From Actinomycetota bacterium (GTDB lineage: Bacteria > Actinomycetota > Thermoleophilia > Solirubrobacterales > 70-9), in assembly GCA_018268415.1 (NCBI GenBank), contig JAFDWO010000146.1, positions 30,454 through 94,453 of the forward strand: a stretch of 64,000 nt of DNA, given 5' to 3'. The notes beneath the pieces are model-generated. The model made no database searches and was not told the origin of the DNA. It saw only the letters and a program-made list of their open reading frames with translations. Numbering within the stretch: the first letter of the stretch is position 1; each line of letters starts with the position of its first letter. Shown here in pieces: positions 42,386 to 50,803 of this stretch. The translations under genes were made by a program, and so were the position numbers.

Positions 42386-42952
42386 ATGATCCAGCCCGGA
42401 CAGACTCTCGAGAACCCGATCACCGGCGAGCGCTTCACCTTCCGCGAGACCGCGACCACCACGGACGGCGAGCTGCTCGCCTTCGAGCTCGGCCTTCGCC
42501 CCGGCGGCGCCGTCCCGATCCCCCACGTCCACCCGATCCAGACCGAGCGCTTCGAGGTGCTCGCCGGCCAGATGCGCTTCCGGGTCGGCTTCCGCCGCGT
42601 TCTCGCCGGTCCCGGTGACGTGATCGAGGTGGAGCCCGGCGTCCTCCACGGCTTCGCCAACGTCGGCGAGGAGGAGGCACGCATCGGGGTCGAGGTGCGC
42701 CCGGCGCTGGCGATGGAGGAAATGTTCGCGGAGATCGTCGCGATGGCCGAGGCCGGCCGAATCGGCAACAGCGGGCTACCGCGCAACGTCCTCGATCTTG
42801 CCTCGCTCGCCCGCCGCTACGACCGCGAGGCGCACGCGCCGTTCCTCGGCAGCGCGTCCCAGCGGCTGCTCCTGGCGCCACTCGTCTTCGCCGCCGAGCA
42901 TCTGCGCCCTCCCTCGCGCCGCCTGCCCGCCCGCTCGGCGCTCACCAGCTGA
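42386..42952 (+). CDS. Cupin-domain protein
   Basis: Protein of 188 residues. The cupin motif is IPHVHPIQTERFEVLAGQMRFRVG with the second motif PGDVIEVEPGVLHGFANVG; metal-binding His and Glu are present. The second half is helical (EEMFAEIVAMAEAGRIG) and ends in an Arg/Pro/Ala tail. An AAGGAG sequence precedes the ATG. It forms a cassette with the divergent AraC regulator and the following DUF1772 gene. Confidence 0.85.
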   Translation: MIQPGQTLENPITGERFTFRETATTTDGELLAFELGLRPGGAVPIPHVHPIQTERFEVLAGQMRFRVGFRRVLAGPGDVIEVEPGVLHGFANVGEEEARIGVEVRPALAMEEMFAEIVAMAEAGRIGNSGLPRNVLDLASLARRYDREAHAPFLGSASQRLLLAPLVFAAEHLRPPSRRLPARSALTS

Positions 42953-42979
42953 ACCGCCGTCGATCCGAGAGGAGAGCCG

Positions 42980-43459
42980 ATGCCCGCCCCGATCTTCGTC
43001 CTCACCTTCGTGACCGCCCTCGGCTGCGCCCTGGCGGCCGGCGTCTTCTATGCATTCTCGGCCTTCGTGATGGCCGGGCTCGACCTCCGCCCACCCGCGA
43101 CCGCGGTCGCGGCGATGCAGGGCATCAACCGCACCGCGCCCCGCCCGCCCTTGATGCTGGTGCTGTTCGGCACCGCCCCACTCTGCCTCGCGGTCGCGGT
43201 CATCGCCCTGGTCGAACGAGATGGCGCCGACAGTTGGCTCGCCCTCGTCGGAGCCGCCGTCTACCTCGTCGGTGCGATCGCCGTGACCATGGCCTGCAAC
43301 GTCCCGCTGAACGAACGCCTCGCCCGGGTGGACCCCGCCGGCCCCGCGGCCGCCGAGGAGTGGCGCCGCTTCGACCGCCCCTGGCGTGCCTGGAACCACG
43401 TCCGCACGGTGAGCTCCCTCGCCGCGACGGCGGCCATGATCGCCGCCCTGGCGAGCTGA
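42980..43459 (+). CDS. DUF1772 membrane protein (anthrone oxygenase-like)
   Basis: Protein of 159 residues with four membrane helices. The diagnostic pieces of DUF1772 are GVFYAFSAFVMAGL, MQGINRTA, CNVPLNERLA and WNHVRTVSS. The family includes fungal anthrone oxygenases; the bacterial role is unknown. An AGGAGAG site precedes ATG 42980. A hairpin follows the stop at 43471-43495. Confidence 0.87.
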   Translation: MPAPIFVLTFVTALGCALAAGVFYAFSAFVMAGLDLRPPATAVAAMQGINRTAPRPPLMLVLFGTAPLCLAVAVIALVERDGADSWLALVGAAVYLVGAIAVTMACNVPLNERLARVDPAGPAAAEEWRRFDRPWRAWNHVRTVSSLAATAAMIAALAS

Positions 43460-43470
43460 CCGTGAAGTCA

Positions 43471-43495
43471 CCCGCCCGGCGCGAGGCCGGGCGGG
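43471..43495. terminator. Bidirectional terminator between DUF1772 gene and ssrA
   Basis: Perfect 10-bp GC arms 43471-43480 and 43486-43495 with a GCGAG loop. It follows the DUF1772 stop by 12 bases on the plus strand and the 3' end of tmRNA by 5 bases on the minus strand. Confidence 0.8.
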
Positions 43496-43499
43496 CTGT

Positions 43500-43861
43500 T
43501 GATGGAGGCGCCGAGATTCGAACTCGGATCCGCGGACGCTGGGCGAGGGTCTCTACAGGTTTAGCCGGCGCTTGATTCTCGTCTCCCGGGGTCCGCGCCG
43601 ACGGGCACTACGGAAGACAGAGCCCCTTGAATTTCCCCGGCCGAACGGGGCAAGCCGTCCAGGTAAGCCCGCTTCTGAAGCCGGTGTCCCTCCCCGCGGG
43701 CGAAGGAGGACCGACTCTCACATCACTTAGTTTCTAGCTAAGCGGCGAGGGCGAACTCATGGTCCGCACGTATTGGTTTGTGCCGGGGTTTAACGAGGCC
43801 TCCGGCAACCTCGACCTGCAACCTTTCGCACGAATCGACCACGTCGAAGCCTGTCGCCCCC
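43500..43861 (-). ncRNA. ssrA: Transfer-messenger RNA
   Basis: About 360 nt with tRNA-like ends. The acceptor stem GGGGGCG / CGCCUCC carries a G-U as third pair, the alanine identity element, and the T-loop GTTCGAATC is present near the 3' end. The 5' part reads GGCTTCGAC, typical of tmRNA. A tag frame ends GCC CTC GCC GCT TAG (ALAA stop). With GCG as resume codon, and an A four bases before it as expected, the encoded tag is ADHEFALAA. The genomic 3' end reads A-TCA, so CCA must be repaired post-transcriptionally. smpB is 3.9 kb away on the same strand. Confidence 0.93.
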
Positions 43862-43897
43862 GTGCGGGATGCATCTGAGAGTGTACGCAGTGCGCCG

Positions 43898-45271
43898 ATG
43901 ACCGACAAGACCTACGACGCTGTGGTCCTTGGCGCCGGCCCGGCGGGCGAGGTCGTCGCGGGGCGGCTCGCCGAAGCCGGTTGGAAGGTTGCGATCGTCG
44001 AGCGAGACCTGGTCGGCGGCGAATGCTCCTACTACGCCTGCATGCCCTCGAAGGCGCTGCTGCGGCCCGCCGACGTCCTGGCCGAGGCGCGGCGGATCCC
44101 CGGCGTCCCGGTCGGCGATGACGCCGAGCTCGACCCGGCGGCGGTCCTCGCCCGCCGCGACGCCGTGATCCACGACGGGGACGACTCGGGGCAGCTGCCC
44201 TGGCTCGACGAACGCGGCATCGACCTCCACCGCGGCGCCGGACGCTTCGTCGGCGAGCGCCGGATCGCGGTCGGCGACGCCATCCTGAGCGCCGCGCGGG
44301 CGGTGGTAGTTGCCACCGGCTCGGGCGCGGCAATGCCCCCGATCGACGGACTCGGCGCGGTCCGCACCTGGAACAACCGCGATGCGACGACCGCCGCGAA
44401 GGTGCCCGCGAGCATGGTCGTCCTCGGCGGCGGGCCGGTCGGGTCGGAGCTCTCCCAGGCCTGGGCCTCGCTGGGGACGAAGGTGACGCTGATCGACGCG
44501 GGCGACCACCTGCTCGGCCGCGAGGAACCGTTCGCGGGAGAGGAAGTCGCGGCGGCGCTGCGTGGGCGCTTCGGCGTCGACGTGCGGCTCGGCGCGGAGG
44601 TCAGCTCGGTGCGGGCAGGCGGCGGCGTGGTCGTCGAGCTGTCCGGCGCCGGCACGGTCGAGGGCGAGGAGCTCCTCGTCGCGGTCGGCCGCAGGCCGCA
44701 CACCGACATGCTCGGCCTCGCGACGATCGAGATCGAACCGGACGACCGCGGTTTCCTCGAGGTCGACGACCGGATGCGGGTCGGCGGCCGTGATGACCTC
44801 TTCGCGATCGGCGACGTCAACGGCCGCGCCCTCTTCACCCACGTCGGCAAGTACCAAGCCTGGATCGCCGCCGAGAACCTGCTCGGCCGGGAGGTCGCCG
44901 CGATCGCCGAAACGATCGGCTCGCCGCGGGTCACCTTCACCGACCCGCAGGTCGCCGCGGTCGGCAGGTCCCTCGCCGAGGCCGAAGCAGACGACATCGA
45001 CGCCCGCGTGGTCGAGGTGCCGACCGATGCCTCTGCCGGCGCCAGCTTCCAGGGGAAGGGCACCGGCGGGCGGTCGCGCCTCGTCATCGATCAGGCCACC
45101 GACACGATCGTCGGCGCCACCTTCACCGGCTTCGAGACCGCCGACCTCCTCCAGGCCGCGACCCTGGCGATCGTCGCCGAGATCCCGCGGGCACGCCTGC
45201 GCCACGCGGTCGCCCCCTATCCCACCCGCAGTGAGGTTTGGCTGAAGCTCCTGGAGAAGTGGGAAGCCTGA
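43898..45271 (+). CDS. Pyridine nucleotide-disulfide oxidoreductase (dihydrolipoamide dehydrogenase-like)
   Basis: Protein of 457 residues, class I flavoprotein reductase. FAD motif GAGPAGEVVAGRLA, redox pair GGECSYYACMPSK (CxxxxC), NAD motif GGGPVGSELSQAWASLG, second FAD motif LFAIGDVNG and a C-terminal dimerisation domain. The dimer-interface His-Pro of lipoamide and mercuric reductases is replaced: the end reads APYPTRSEVW. The acceptor is therefore uncertain. ATG 43898 begins the conserved domain; the longer open frame would overlap ssrA. Confidence 0.88.
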   Translation: MTDKTYDAVVLGAGPAGEVVAGRLAEAGWKVAIVERDLVGGECSYYACMPSKALLRPADVLAEARRIPGVPVGDDAELDPAAVLARRDAVIHDGDDSGQLPWLDERGIDLHRGAGRFVGERRIAVGDAILSAARAVVVATGSGAAMPPIDGLGAVRTWNNRDATTAAKVPASMVVLGGGPVGSELSQAWASLGTKVTLIDAGDHLLGREEPFAGEEVAAALRGRFGVDVRLGAEVSSVRAGGGVVVELSGAGTVEGEELLVAVGRRPHTDMLGLATIEIEPDDRGFLEVDDRMRVGGRDDLFAIGDVNGRALFTHVGKYQAWIAAENLLGREVAAIAETIGSPRVTFTDPQVAAVGRSLAEAEADDIDARVVEVPTDASAGASFQGKGTGGRSRLVIDQATDTIVGATFTGFETADLLQAATLAIVAEIPRARLRHAVAPYPTRSEVWLKLLEKWEA

Positions 45272-45274
45272 CGA

Positions 45275-47311
45275 TCAGATCGTCGCTCGGGACTTCAGGT
45301 CCGCGCGCACGTCTGCCGGGAAGCCCGCGACCTGATCAAGGTCGTCGACCGAGCTGAACCCACCGAGTCGCTCGCGGTGGGCGAGCAGTCGGGTCGCCTG
45401 GGTCACCGAGAGGTTCCGGGCGCGGAGCTGCTCGAAGGTCACCGAGTTGAGGTTGATCGGCTCGGCGGCCGCGGGAGCGGCATCCGGTGCCGGCGCGGGT
45501 GCCGGCTCGGGCGCCGGCGGTGGCGGAACCTGGGGCGGCCCGGCGGCCGGCGGCGGCGGCTCGGAGGCCGGAGGTGGCGGCGGCTGGGGCGGCCGGGCGT
45601 CGTCGGGAGCCGGAATCGGCGGCGCGGATGGCGCGGGCGGAACCGGGGCGGGCCGCGCCTGCGGTGGCGGCGTCGGGTCGAGCGCCGGGCTGACCGGGGC
45701 GACCGGCGCACCGAGGGCGCGGATGACCTCTTCCTCGGCTTCGCGGGCGCGACGCTCGGCCTCCTCGGCACGGCGTTCGGCCTCGGCGACGCTCCGCTGC
45801 ATCTCTTCGAGGCGGCGCTGCTGGGCTTCTTCTTCGGCGCGGTAGCCCTCGAGGCGCTTGACCGCGGCGGCGCGCTCTTCGGCAGCTTTGGTGCGCTCGT
45901 CGATTTCGCGCAGGCGCTGCTCGGCCTCGGCCATCGAGCGTTCGCGAGCCGCGCGACCCTCCTGCAGGCGCTGCTCGGCGAAGCTGAGGTCGGCCCCCGG
46001 GACGGCGTGGGTCGGCGGCCCAGGCTGCGACGCCCCCTCGTCAGGCCCGATCGCCGGGACTCCGGGCCTGCCACCCGGGCCGGCATCGGCCGCCGAAGCG
46101 GACGACCACGCGGCCGCCGGTCCGGGCGCGGGCGTCTCGATCGCGCCCGCGATGGACCCCTCGGCCTCGCCCTGCAGGCGCTCGGCCTCCTGCATCCGCC
46201 GGTCGGCCTCGGCCCTGATCCGCTGCTCCTCGTAACGCACTTCGGCAACTTTGTCACGGACGCGTTGGGCGGCAGCCGCGGCATCGGTGTCGGGGCTCCC
46301 GGGAACCCCGACGGCGGGCGCGGGAGCCACCGGCGGCTCGACCAGACCCGGCGGCTCCGGCGCGTCCTCGGGTGCGAGGCCCGGCTGGCCGCCGGAAGCG
46401 GTGATCGCGTTCAGATCCTGGACCGGAGGTGGCGGTGCCTGCAGTGGATCGCGCGGCGGTGGGACGTCGCCGACGGCGGCAACCCGGTCGGCAGCGGGGG
46501 CCGCAGCAGGGGCCGGCGGCGGCGTCCCGACGGGCGACTGCATGACCGCGGTCTTGTCCTGGCCTGCCTCCGACGGTAAGTCGTTCCCGGCCTCCCCCGC
46601 CTGGGCCTCCTGGGCGGCGCGCTCGTTGGCCGCGCGGGCGGCAGCGAGGCGCTGCTCGGCCTCCGCCCGTTCGCGCCGCTTCTTGCCCCCGAAGATCGAC
46701 AGGCCGAGGAATCCCTTCTTGCCGGCGGGATCCTTGCCCGCGGAGGCCGCGGCAGCGACAGCCACACCGGCCGCGGCCGCACCGCCGGCGATCGCGGCGG
46801 CCTCGCCGGTCGATGGCCCGTTCGGCGCCGGAGGCGGCGACGCCACCACAGGCGCGGCCGAAGTGGAAGACGGGGTCGGTGCCCCGATGGAGCTCGGCGG
46901 CGCCGGAGCGGGGGGCGCCTGGCCCCCGCGTCGGGCGGCGCGCTCGGCTTTGCGTTTCTCGATCGCTTCGCGGCGCTCCACGCGCATCTGTTCGCGCGCC
47001 GCGCGCTGCTCCCGGCGCAGTCGCTCGCGCCGTTCCTTACGCGACTCCTTGACGGGCGGGGTGGCCGGGGCCCCTGGCGCGGCCGGGGGTGCTCCCGGTC
47101 CGCCGGCGGCGCCGGCGACCGGCGGTACCACGCTCGGCGACTCCGGCGTGCCGCCCGACCCCTCGCCGGCTTTCACGCTTTCCTCCTCCTCCCCGCCGCG
47201 ACGGTTGGTCACGATGACCACCAGCAGGAGCAGGAGGATCGCGGCGGCGAGGCCGGCGATGAAGTAGGCCGTGTGACCGGAGATGTAGTCGCTGACGTTT
47301 GCCGCGAGCAC
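45275..47311 (-). CDS. Membrane-anchored coiled-coil protein with ComEA-like C-terminus
   Basis: Protein of 678 residues. One membrane helix (about 14-35) is followed by a Pro/Ala/Gly-rich cytoplasm- or exterior-exposed region, Arg/Glu-rich stretches (RKERRERLRREQRAAREQMR) and a long predicted coiled coil (about 440-540) made of AEERA/AEERR repeats. A second Pro-rich segment precedes a C-terminal helix-hairpin-helix of ComEA type: INLNSVTFEQLRARNLSVTQATRLLAHRERLGGFSSVDDL is the region, about residues 615-675. No known protein has this order that I recognise. DNA binding near the membrane is possible. Confidence 0.75.
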   Translation of the reverse strand: MLAANVSDYISGHTAYFIAGLAAAILLLLLVVIVTNRRGGEEEESVKAGEGSGGTPESPSVVPPVAGAAGGPGAPPAAPGAPATPPVKESRKERRERLRREQRAAREQMRVERREAIEKRKAERAARRGGQAPPAPAPPSSIGAPTPSSTSAAPVVASPPPAPNGPSTGEAAAIAGGAAAAGVAVAAAASAGKDPAGKKGFLGLSIFGGKKRRERAEAEQRLAAARAANERAAQEAQAGEAGNDLPSEAGQDKTAVMQSPVGTPPPAPAAAPAADRVAAVGDVPPPRDPLQAPPPPVQDLNAITASGGQPGLAPEDAPEPPGLVEPPVAPAPAVGVPGSPDTDAAAAAQRVRDKVAEVRYEEQRIRAEADRRMQEAERLQGEAEGSIAGAIETPAPGPAAAWSSASAADAGPGGRPGVPAIGPDEGASQPGPPTHAVPGADLSFAEQRLQEGRAARERSMAEAEQRLREIDERTKAAEERAAAVKRLEGYRAEEEAQQRRLEEMQRSVAEAERRAEEAERRAREAEEEVIRALGAPVAPVSPALDPTPPPQARPAPVPPAPSAPPIPAPDDARPPQPPPPPASEPPPPAAGPPQVPPPPAPEPAPAPAPDAAPAAAEPINLNSVTFEQLRARNLSVTQATRLLAHRERLGGFSSVDDLDQVAGFPADVRADLKSRATI

Positions 47312-47381
47312 GGTCCCATCCTTACAAAGGATTCAGCAGGATCAACCATTCGACCACTTCCTTGGTTTTCGGTTTTCAGGC

Positions 47382-47864
47382 TCATCGCATGTGCCCCTTG
47401 AACTCGCGTTCGACTTCACGCCGCACGTCACGATCGGCGATCTCGCGCCTGCGATCACGCCCCTCCTTGCCGCGGGCCAGCGCCAGCTCCACCTTCGCCC
47501 GCGGCCCTTTGAAGTAGATCCTCACCGGCACCAGGGTGAGACCTTTCTCGGCAGTCTTGCCGACCAGGCGCTCGATCTCGTCACGGTGGAGCAACAGCTT
47601 GCGCGGGCGGTCGGGGGTGTGGGAGTCGACCGCGGCGTACTCGTAGGGCGGGATGTGGAGTTTGCGCAGCCAGACCTCGCCATCATCGACCACCGCGTAG
47701 GAGTCGGTCATCTGCGCCTGCCCGCCGCGCAGCGCCTTCACCTCGGAGCCGGTGAGGACGATCCCCGCCTCCATCGTTTCGACGAACTCGAATTTGTGGC
47801 GCGCCCGGCGGTTGGTGACGACGTCGCCCGAGGCGGGGCCGCGCTTCTTCCCCTTCTTCGCCAT
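47382..47864 (-). CDS. smpB: SsrA-binding protein
   Basis: Protein of 160 residues, normal length. Motifs: NRRARHKFEFVETMEAGIVLTGSEVKALR near the N-terminus and the basic tail RDRRREIADRDVRREVEREFKG. It delivers tmRNA to stalled ribosomes. The start codon overlaps the rnr stop by one base (TGATG). RNase R acts with tmRNA/SmpB in degrading the non-stop message, so the coupling is functionally sensible. Confidence 0.96.
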   Translation of the reverse strand: MAKKGKKRGPASGDVVTNRRARHKFEFVETMEAGIVLTGSEVKALRGGQAQMTDSYAVVDDGEVWLRKLHIPPYEYAAVDSHTPDRPRKLLLHRDEIERLVGKTAEKGLTLVPVRIYFKGPRAKVELALARGKEGRDRRREIADRDVRREVEREFKGHMR

Positions 47865-49609
47865 CAGCGCTTCCGATCTCCGGCGCGTCCAGCCGTGGCC
47901 GGCGCACCGCCTCCGCCCGTCAGCTCCAGGTCGACCCGCCCCCGCTCGGGATCCACCCCGGTCACCCGCACCCGCACCGGCTCACCGAGTCGCAGCGCCG
48001 TCGCCCCATCGCCGCTGCCGACCAGCGACACCTCGGCACGATCCAGCTCGTAGCGCCCACCGGGCAGCGTCCGCGCGGGCAGCATCCCCTCGTAGACGTC
48101 ACCGAGCTCACCGCCGAAAGCGACGAACGCCCCCACCCGGATCACCCCCGACACCTCGCCCTCGAATTCGGCGTCGAGCCCGCGCTCGCCGAGCTCGCGT
48201 TCGAGCAGGTAGGAGGCGCAGACGTCGTCGGCATCGCGCTCGATCTTCGCCGACTCGCGCTCCTGGGCGGAGCTGTGGGCGGCGACCTCTCGCGCCTCGC
48301 TCAGGGTCGGCGGCTCCTCCCCTTCCCCCAGCGCCGCCAACAGCGCCCGGTGCACGAGCAGGTCGGGATAACGCCGGATCGGCGAGGTGAAGTGCGTGTA
48401 GGCATCGCTGCCGAGCCCGGCGTGGCCGGAGTTCTTCTCGCTGTAGGCGGCCTGTTTCAGGGAGCGCAGCACAAGAGAGGTATACGCGTCCCAGCCGTGT
48501 CCGCGCCGCGCGGCCTCCCGCCGCACCAGCCGACTCGCGTCGGCCGCCATCTGGCCCGCCGAGCGTGGCGAGAGCCCCTGCCCGAGCGGCGGGGTCGGCA
48601 CGCCGAGCGCCGCCAGCTGCTCCAGCAGCCGTTCGATCCGGGGTGGATCGGGCTGGGCGTGGACACGGTAGACGGCGGGAACACGGCGGTCGACGAGGAA
48701 CTCCGCGACCCGCTCGTTGGTGAGGATCATCAGCCGCTCGATCAGCCGGTGGGCCTCGGTCTGCGGCACCCGGTGGGCGGCGACGACGTTGCCCTCGAGG
48801 TCGAACTCGAACTCCGGCTCCGCGGACTCGACGTCGAGCGAGGAGTCGCCGCGATGCTCGCCGAGGCCGGCGGCGACGTCACGGGCGGCGGCGAGCGGTT
48901 CGGCCACCGCCGCGGGCGGCTTCTCACGGCCGTCGAAGACCCGGTCGAGCTGGTCGTAATCGAGCCGCGCGTCGGAGCGGATCCGGCTGCGGTAGAACCG
49001 GGTGCGGGTCGGCCGCGCGTCCCCATCAAGCTCGATCTCGGCGGTGACGGCGAGACGCTCGACCCCCGGCGAGAGGCTGCACGCCCCGCTTGACAGCGCG
49101 TGCGGCAGCATCGGCTCGACCGTCCCCGGCACGTAGGTCGAGTTGGCACGGCGCAGCGCCTCCAGGTCGAGCGGCGAGCCGGGACGCACGTGGGCGGCGA
49201 CGTCGGCGATGTGGATCCAGACCCGCCAGCCGTCGCCCTCGGGCTGGGCGGAGACGGCATCGTCGAAGTCCCGGGCGGTGGCCGGGTCGACGGTAAAGGT
49301 GGCGAGCGCGGTCAGATCCCGGCGGGGGACCGTGTGCGCCTCGGCCTCGGCAGCGGCGGCTTCGGCTTCCGCTTCGACCACGGCGGTGAAGCCGCGCAGC
49401 CCGAGCCGCTCGGCGAGCAGCTCGGCAACCGCGTCACGGGCGCTCGGCGGACGATCGCGGCGGCGCAGGGTCCCACCGCGCGCGCCGGCCCCGCGGGCGC
49501 CCGGTTTGCGCTCGCGGGCGTTCGCCGCCCCGGCCCGCTCGGAGCGACTGCGCCGCGGCGCCGCCTCGCGCCGCCGTCCGCGCCCGCCCCGCCCGCGCCC
49601 CGGACTCAA
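47864..49609 (-). CDS. rnr: Ribonuclease R-type exonuclease, short form
   Basis: Protein of 581 residues, shorter than the 700-800 of classical RNase R. The Arg/Ala-rich N-terminus lacks two cold-shock domains. The RNB catalytic domain is intact: FTVDPATARDFDDAVSA with the metal aspartates, then HIADVAAHVRPGSPLDLEA and FTSPIRRYPDLLVHRALL. The C-terminal S1 domain (VSGVIRVGAFVAFGGELGDVYEGMLP) is present. The TTG start overlaps the ctp stop (TTGA). Truncation of the N-terminal RNA-binding domains may be a lineage feature. Confidence 0.87.
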   Translation of the reverse strand: MSPGRGRGGRGRRREAAPRRSRSERAGAANARERKPGARGAGARGGTLRRRDRPPSARDAVAELLAERLGLRGFTAVVEAEAEAAAAEAEAHTVPRRDLTALATFTVDPATARDFDDAVSAQPEGDGWRVWIHIADVAAHVRPGSPLDLEALRRANSTYVPGTVEPMLPHALSSGACSLSPGVERLAVTAEIELDGDARPTRTRFYRSRIRSDARLDYDQLDRVFDGREKPPAAVAEPLAAARDVAAGLGEHRGDSSLDVESAEPEFEFDLEGNVVAAHRVPQTEAHRLIERLMILTNERVAEFLVDRRVPAVYRVHAQPDPPRIERLLEQLAALGVPTPPLGQGLSPRSAGQMAADASRLVRREAARRGHGWDAYTSLVLRSLKQAAYSEKNSGHAGLGSDAYTHFTSPIRRYPDLLVHRALLAALGEGEEPPTLSEAREVAAHSSAQERESAKIERDADDVCASYLLERELGERGLDAEFEGEVSGVIRVGAFVAFGGELGDVYEGMLPARTLPGGRYELDRAEVSLVGSGDGATALRLGEPVRVRVTGVDPERGRVDLELTGGGGAPATAGRAGDRKR

Positions 49610-50796
49610 CCCTTGACCTGGGCGGCGACCGTTTCGAGGGCCTTCTGCCGCGCCTCGTCGACCGTCGTGTGGGGGTTGTCGACGACCTTCACCTGGGGGT
49701 GGATGCCGCCCGTGCGAGCGAGGTTTTCGCCGTTCGGGGTGAAGTATTCGCCCACCGTCAGCTTCAACGCGCCGCCGTTGGCGAGGCCGTGCTCTTCCTG
49801 GAAGACACCCTTGCCGTAGGAGCGCGTGCCGACCACGGTCGCATGCGCGTCGTCCTGCAGCGCCGCGGTCATGATCTCGGCGGCGCTGGCGGTGCCCCGG
49901 TCGATCAGCACGTCGAAGGGCACGTCGACGATCTTCCCGGGCCCGCTCTTCCGCGTCGTGCTCCCCTTGGTGCGCGATTTGGTCGACACCACGACTTCGC
50001 CTTCGGGCAGGAACAGCGAGGCGCTCGAGACCGCCTCGTCCAGCAGCCCGCCGGGGTTCTCGCGCAGGTCGAGCACCATGCCTTCCGCCCCTTCCTTCTG
50101 AACCTTTTCGATCCCGTGGGCAAGCTGCTTGCTCGCTTCCGAGCTGAACGACAGGAGGCGCACGTAGCCGATCTTCTTCCCGTTGGTGACGAAAACCCGG
50201 CTCGACACGTTGGGCAGCACGACGTTCGCTCGCGTCAGCGTCTTCTCGATCTTCTTGCCGGTCTTCGGCTTTTCGATCTCCACCGTCACCTGGGTCCCTT
50301 CCGGCCCCTTGATCTTCTGCGTCGCTTCGCTCGAGTTGACCCCGGCGATCGATTCGCCTTCCACCGCGATGATCGTGTCCCCCACCTCGACCCCGCCCGC
50401 TTCGGCGGGTGAGCCCTTGAACACCTTCACCACCCGCAGGCCCTTCTTCACTTCGATGACGCTCAGCCCCACCCCGGAGAAGTGACCTTCGATCTGCTGG
50501 TTGAACCCTTCCAGGCTTTCCGGCGAGAAGTAGTCGCTGAAGCGGTCTTTGTGGCGTTTGCGCAGCTCGCGGACCATCCCCTGCAGCGAGGCGTTGCCGA
50601 GCTCGGTGTTGCCGACCTGGCGGAAGTAGTTGTCCTTGATGATTTCGGACGCTTCCGCAACCAGGCTGGTCGGTTCTTCGGTGAACGCTTCGCGGGCGAA
50701 GCCGGGGAGCTTCGAGGGGTGTCCGCCGAGCCAGACGCCGAGGACGAGGAACGCGACCAGAGCGACGCCGAAGGCGATCGCACCGCGCAGCCTCAC
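49606..50796 (-). CDS. S41-family C-terminal processing peptidase
   Basis: Protein of 396 residues. An N-terminal membrane anchor (about 5-24) is followed by a PDZ domain (GVGLSVIEVKKGLRVVKVFKGSPA) and the S41 catalytic core. The catalytic Ser is in DRGTASAAEIMTAAL and the Lys in GTRSYGKGVFQ. It degrades or trims exported proteins. It lies directly downstream of ftsX, an arrangement seen in several actinobacteria and Firmicutes. Confidence 0.92.
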   Translation of the reverse strand: MRLRGAIAFGVALVAFLVLGVWLGGHPSKLPGFAREAFTEEPTSLVAEASEIIKDNYFRQVGNTELGNASLQGMVRELRKRHKDRFSDYFSPESLEGFNQQIEGHFSGVGLSVIEVKKGLRVVKVFKGSPAEAGGVEVGDTIIAVEGESIAGVNSSEATQKIKGPEGTQVTVEIEKPKTGKKIEKTLTRANVVLPNVSSRVFVTNGKKIGYVRLLSFSSEASKQLAHGIEKVQKEGAEGMVLDLRENPGGLLDEAVSSASLFLPEGEVVVSTKSRTKGSTTRKSGPGKIVDVPFDVLIDRGTASAAEIMTAALQDDAHATVVGTRSYGKGVFQEEHGLANGGALKLTVGEYFTPNGENLARTGGIHPQVKVVDNPHTTVDEARQKALETVAAQVKG

Positions 50797-50803
50797 GCGG
50801 CCC

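Noticed and set aside
43778..43897. Upstream extension of the disulfide reductase gene
   Set aside because: The longer start would place 40 unrelated residues encoded by the tmRNA antisense before the FAD motif.
43734..44333. Open frame antisense to ssrA and the reductase gene
   Set aside because: It overlaps the tmRNA and has a low-complexity translation. The tmRNA features explain the sequence.
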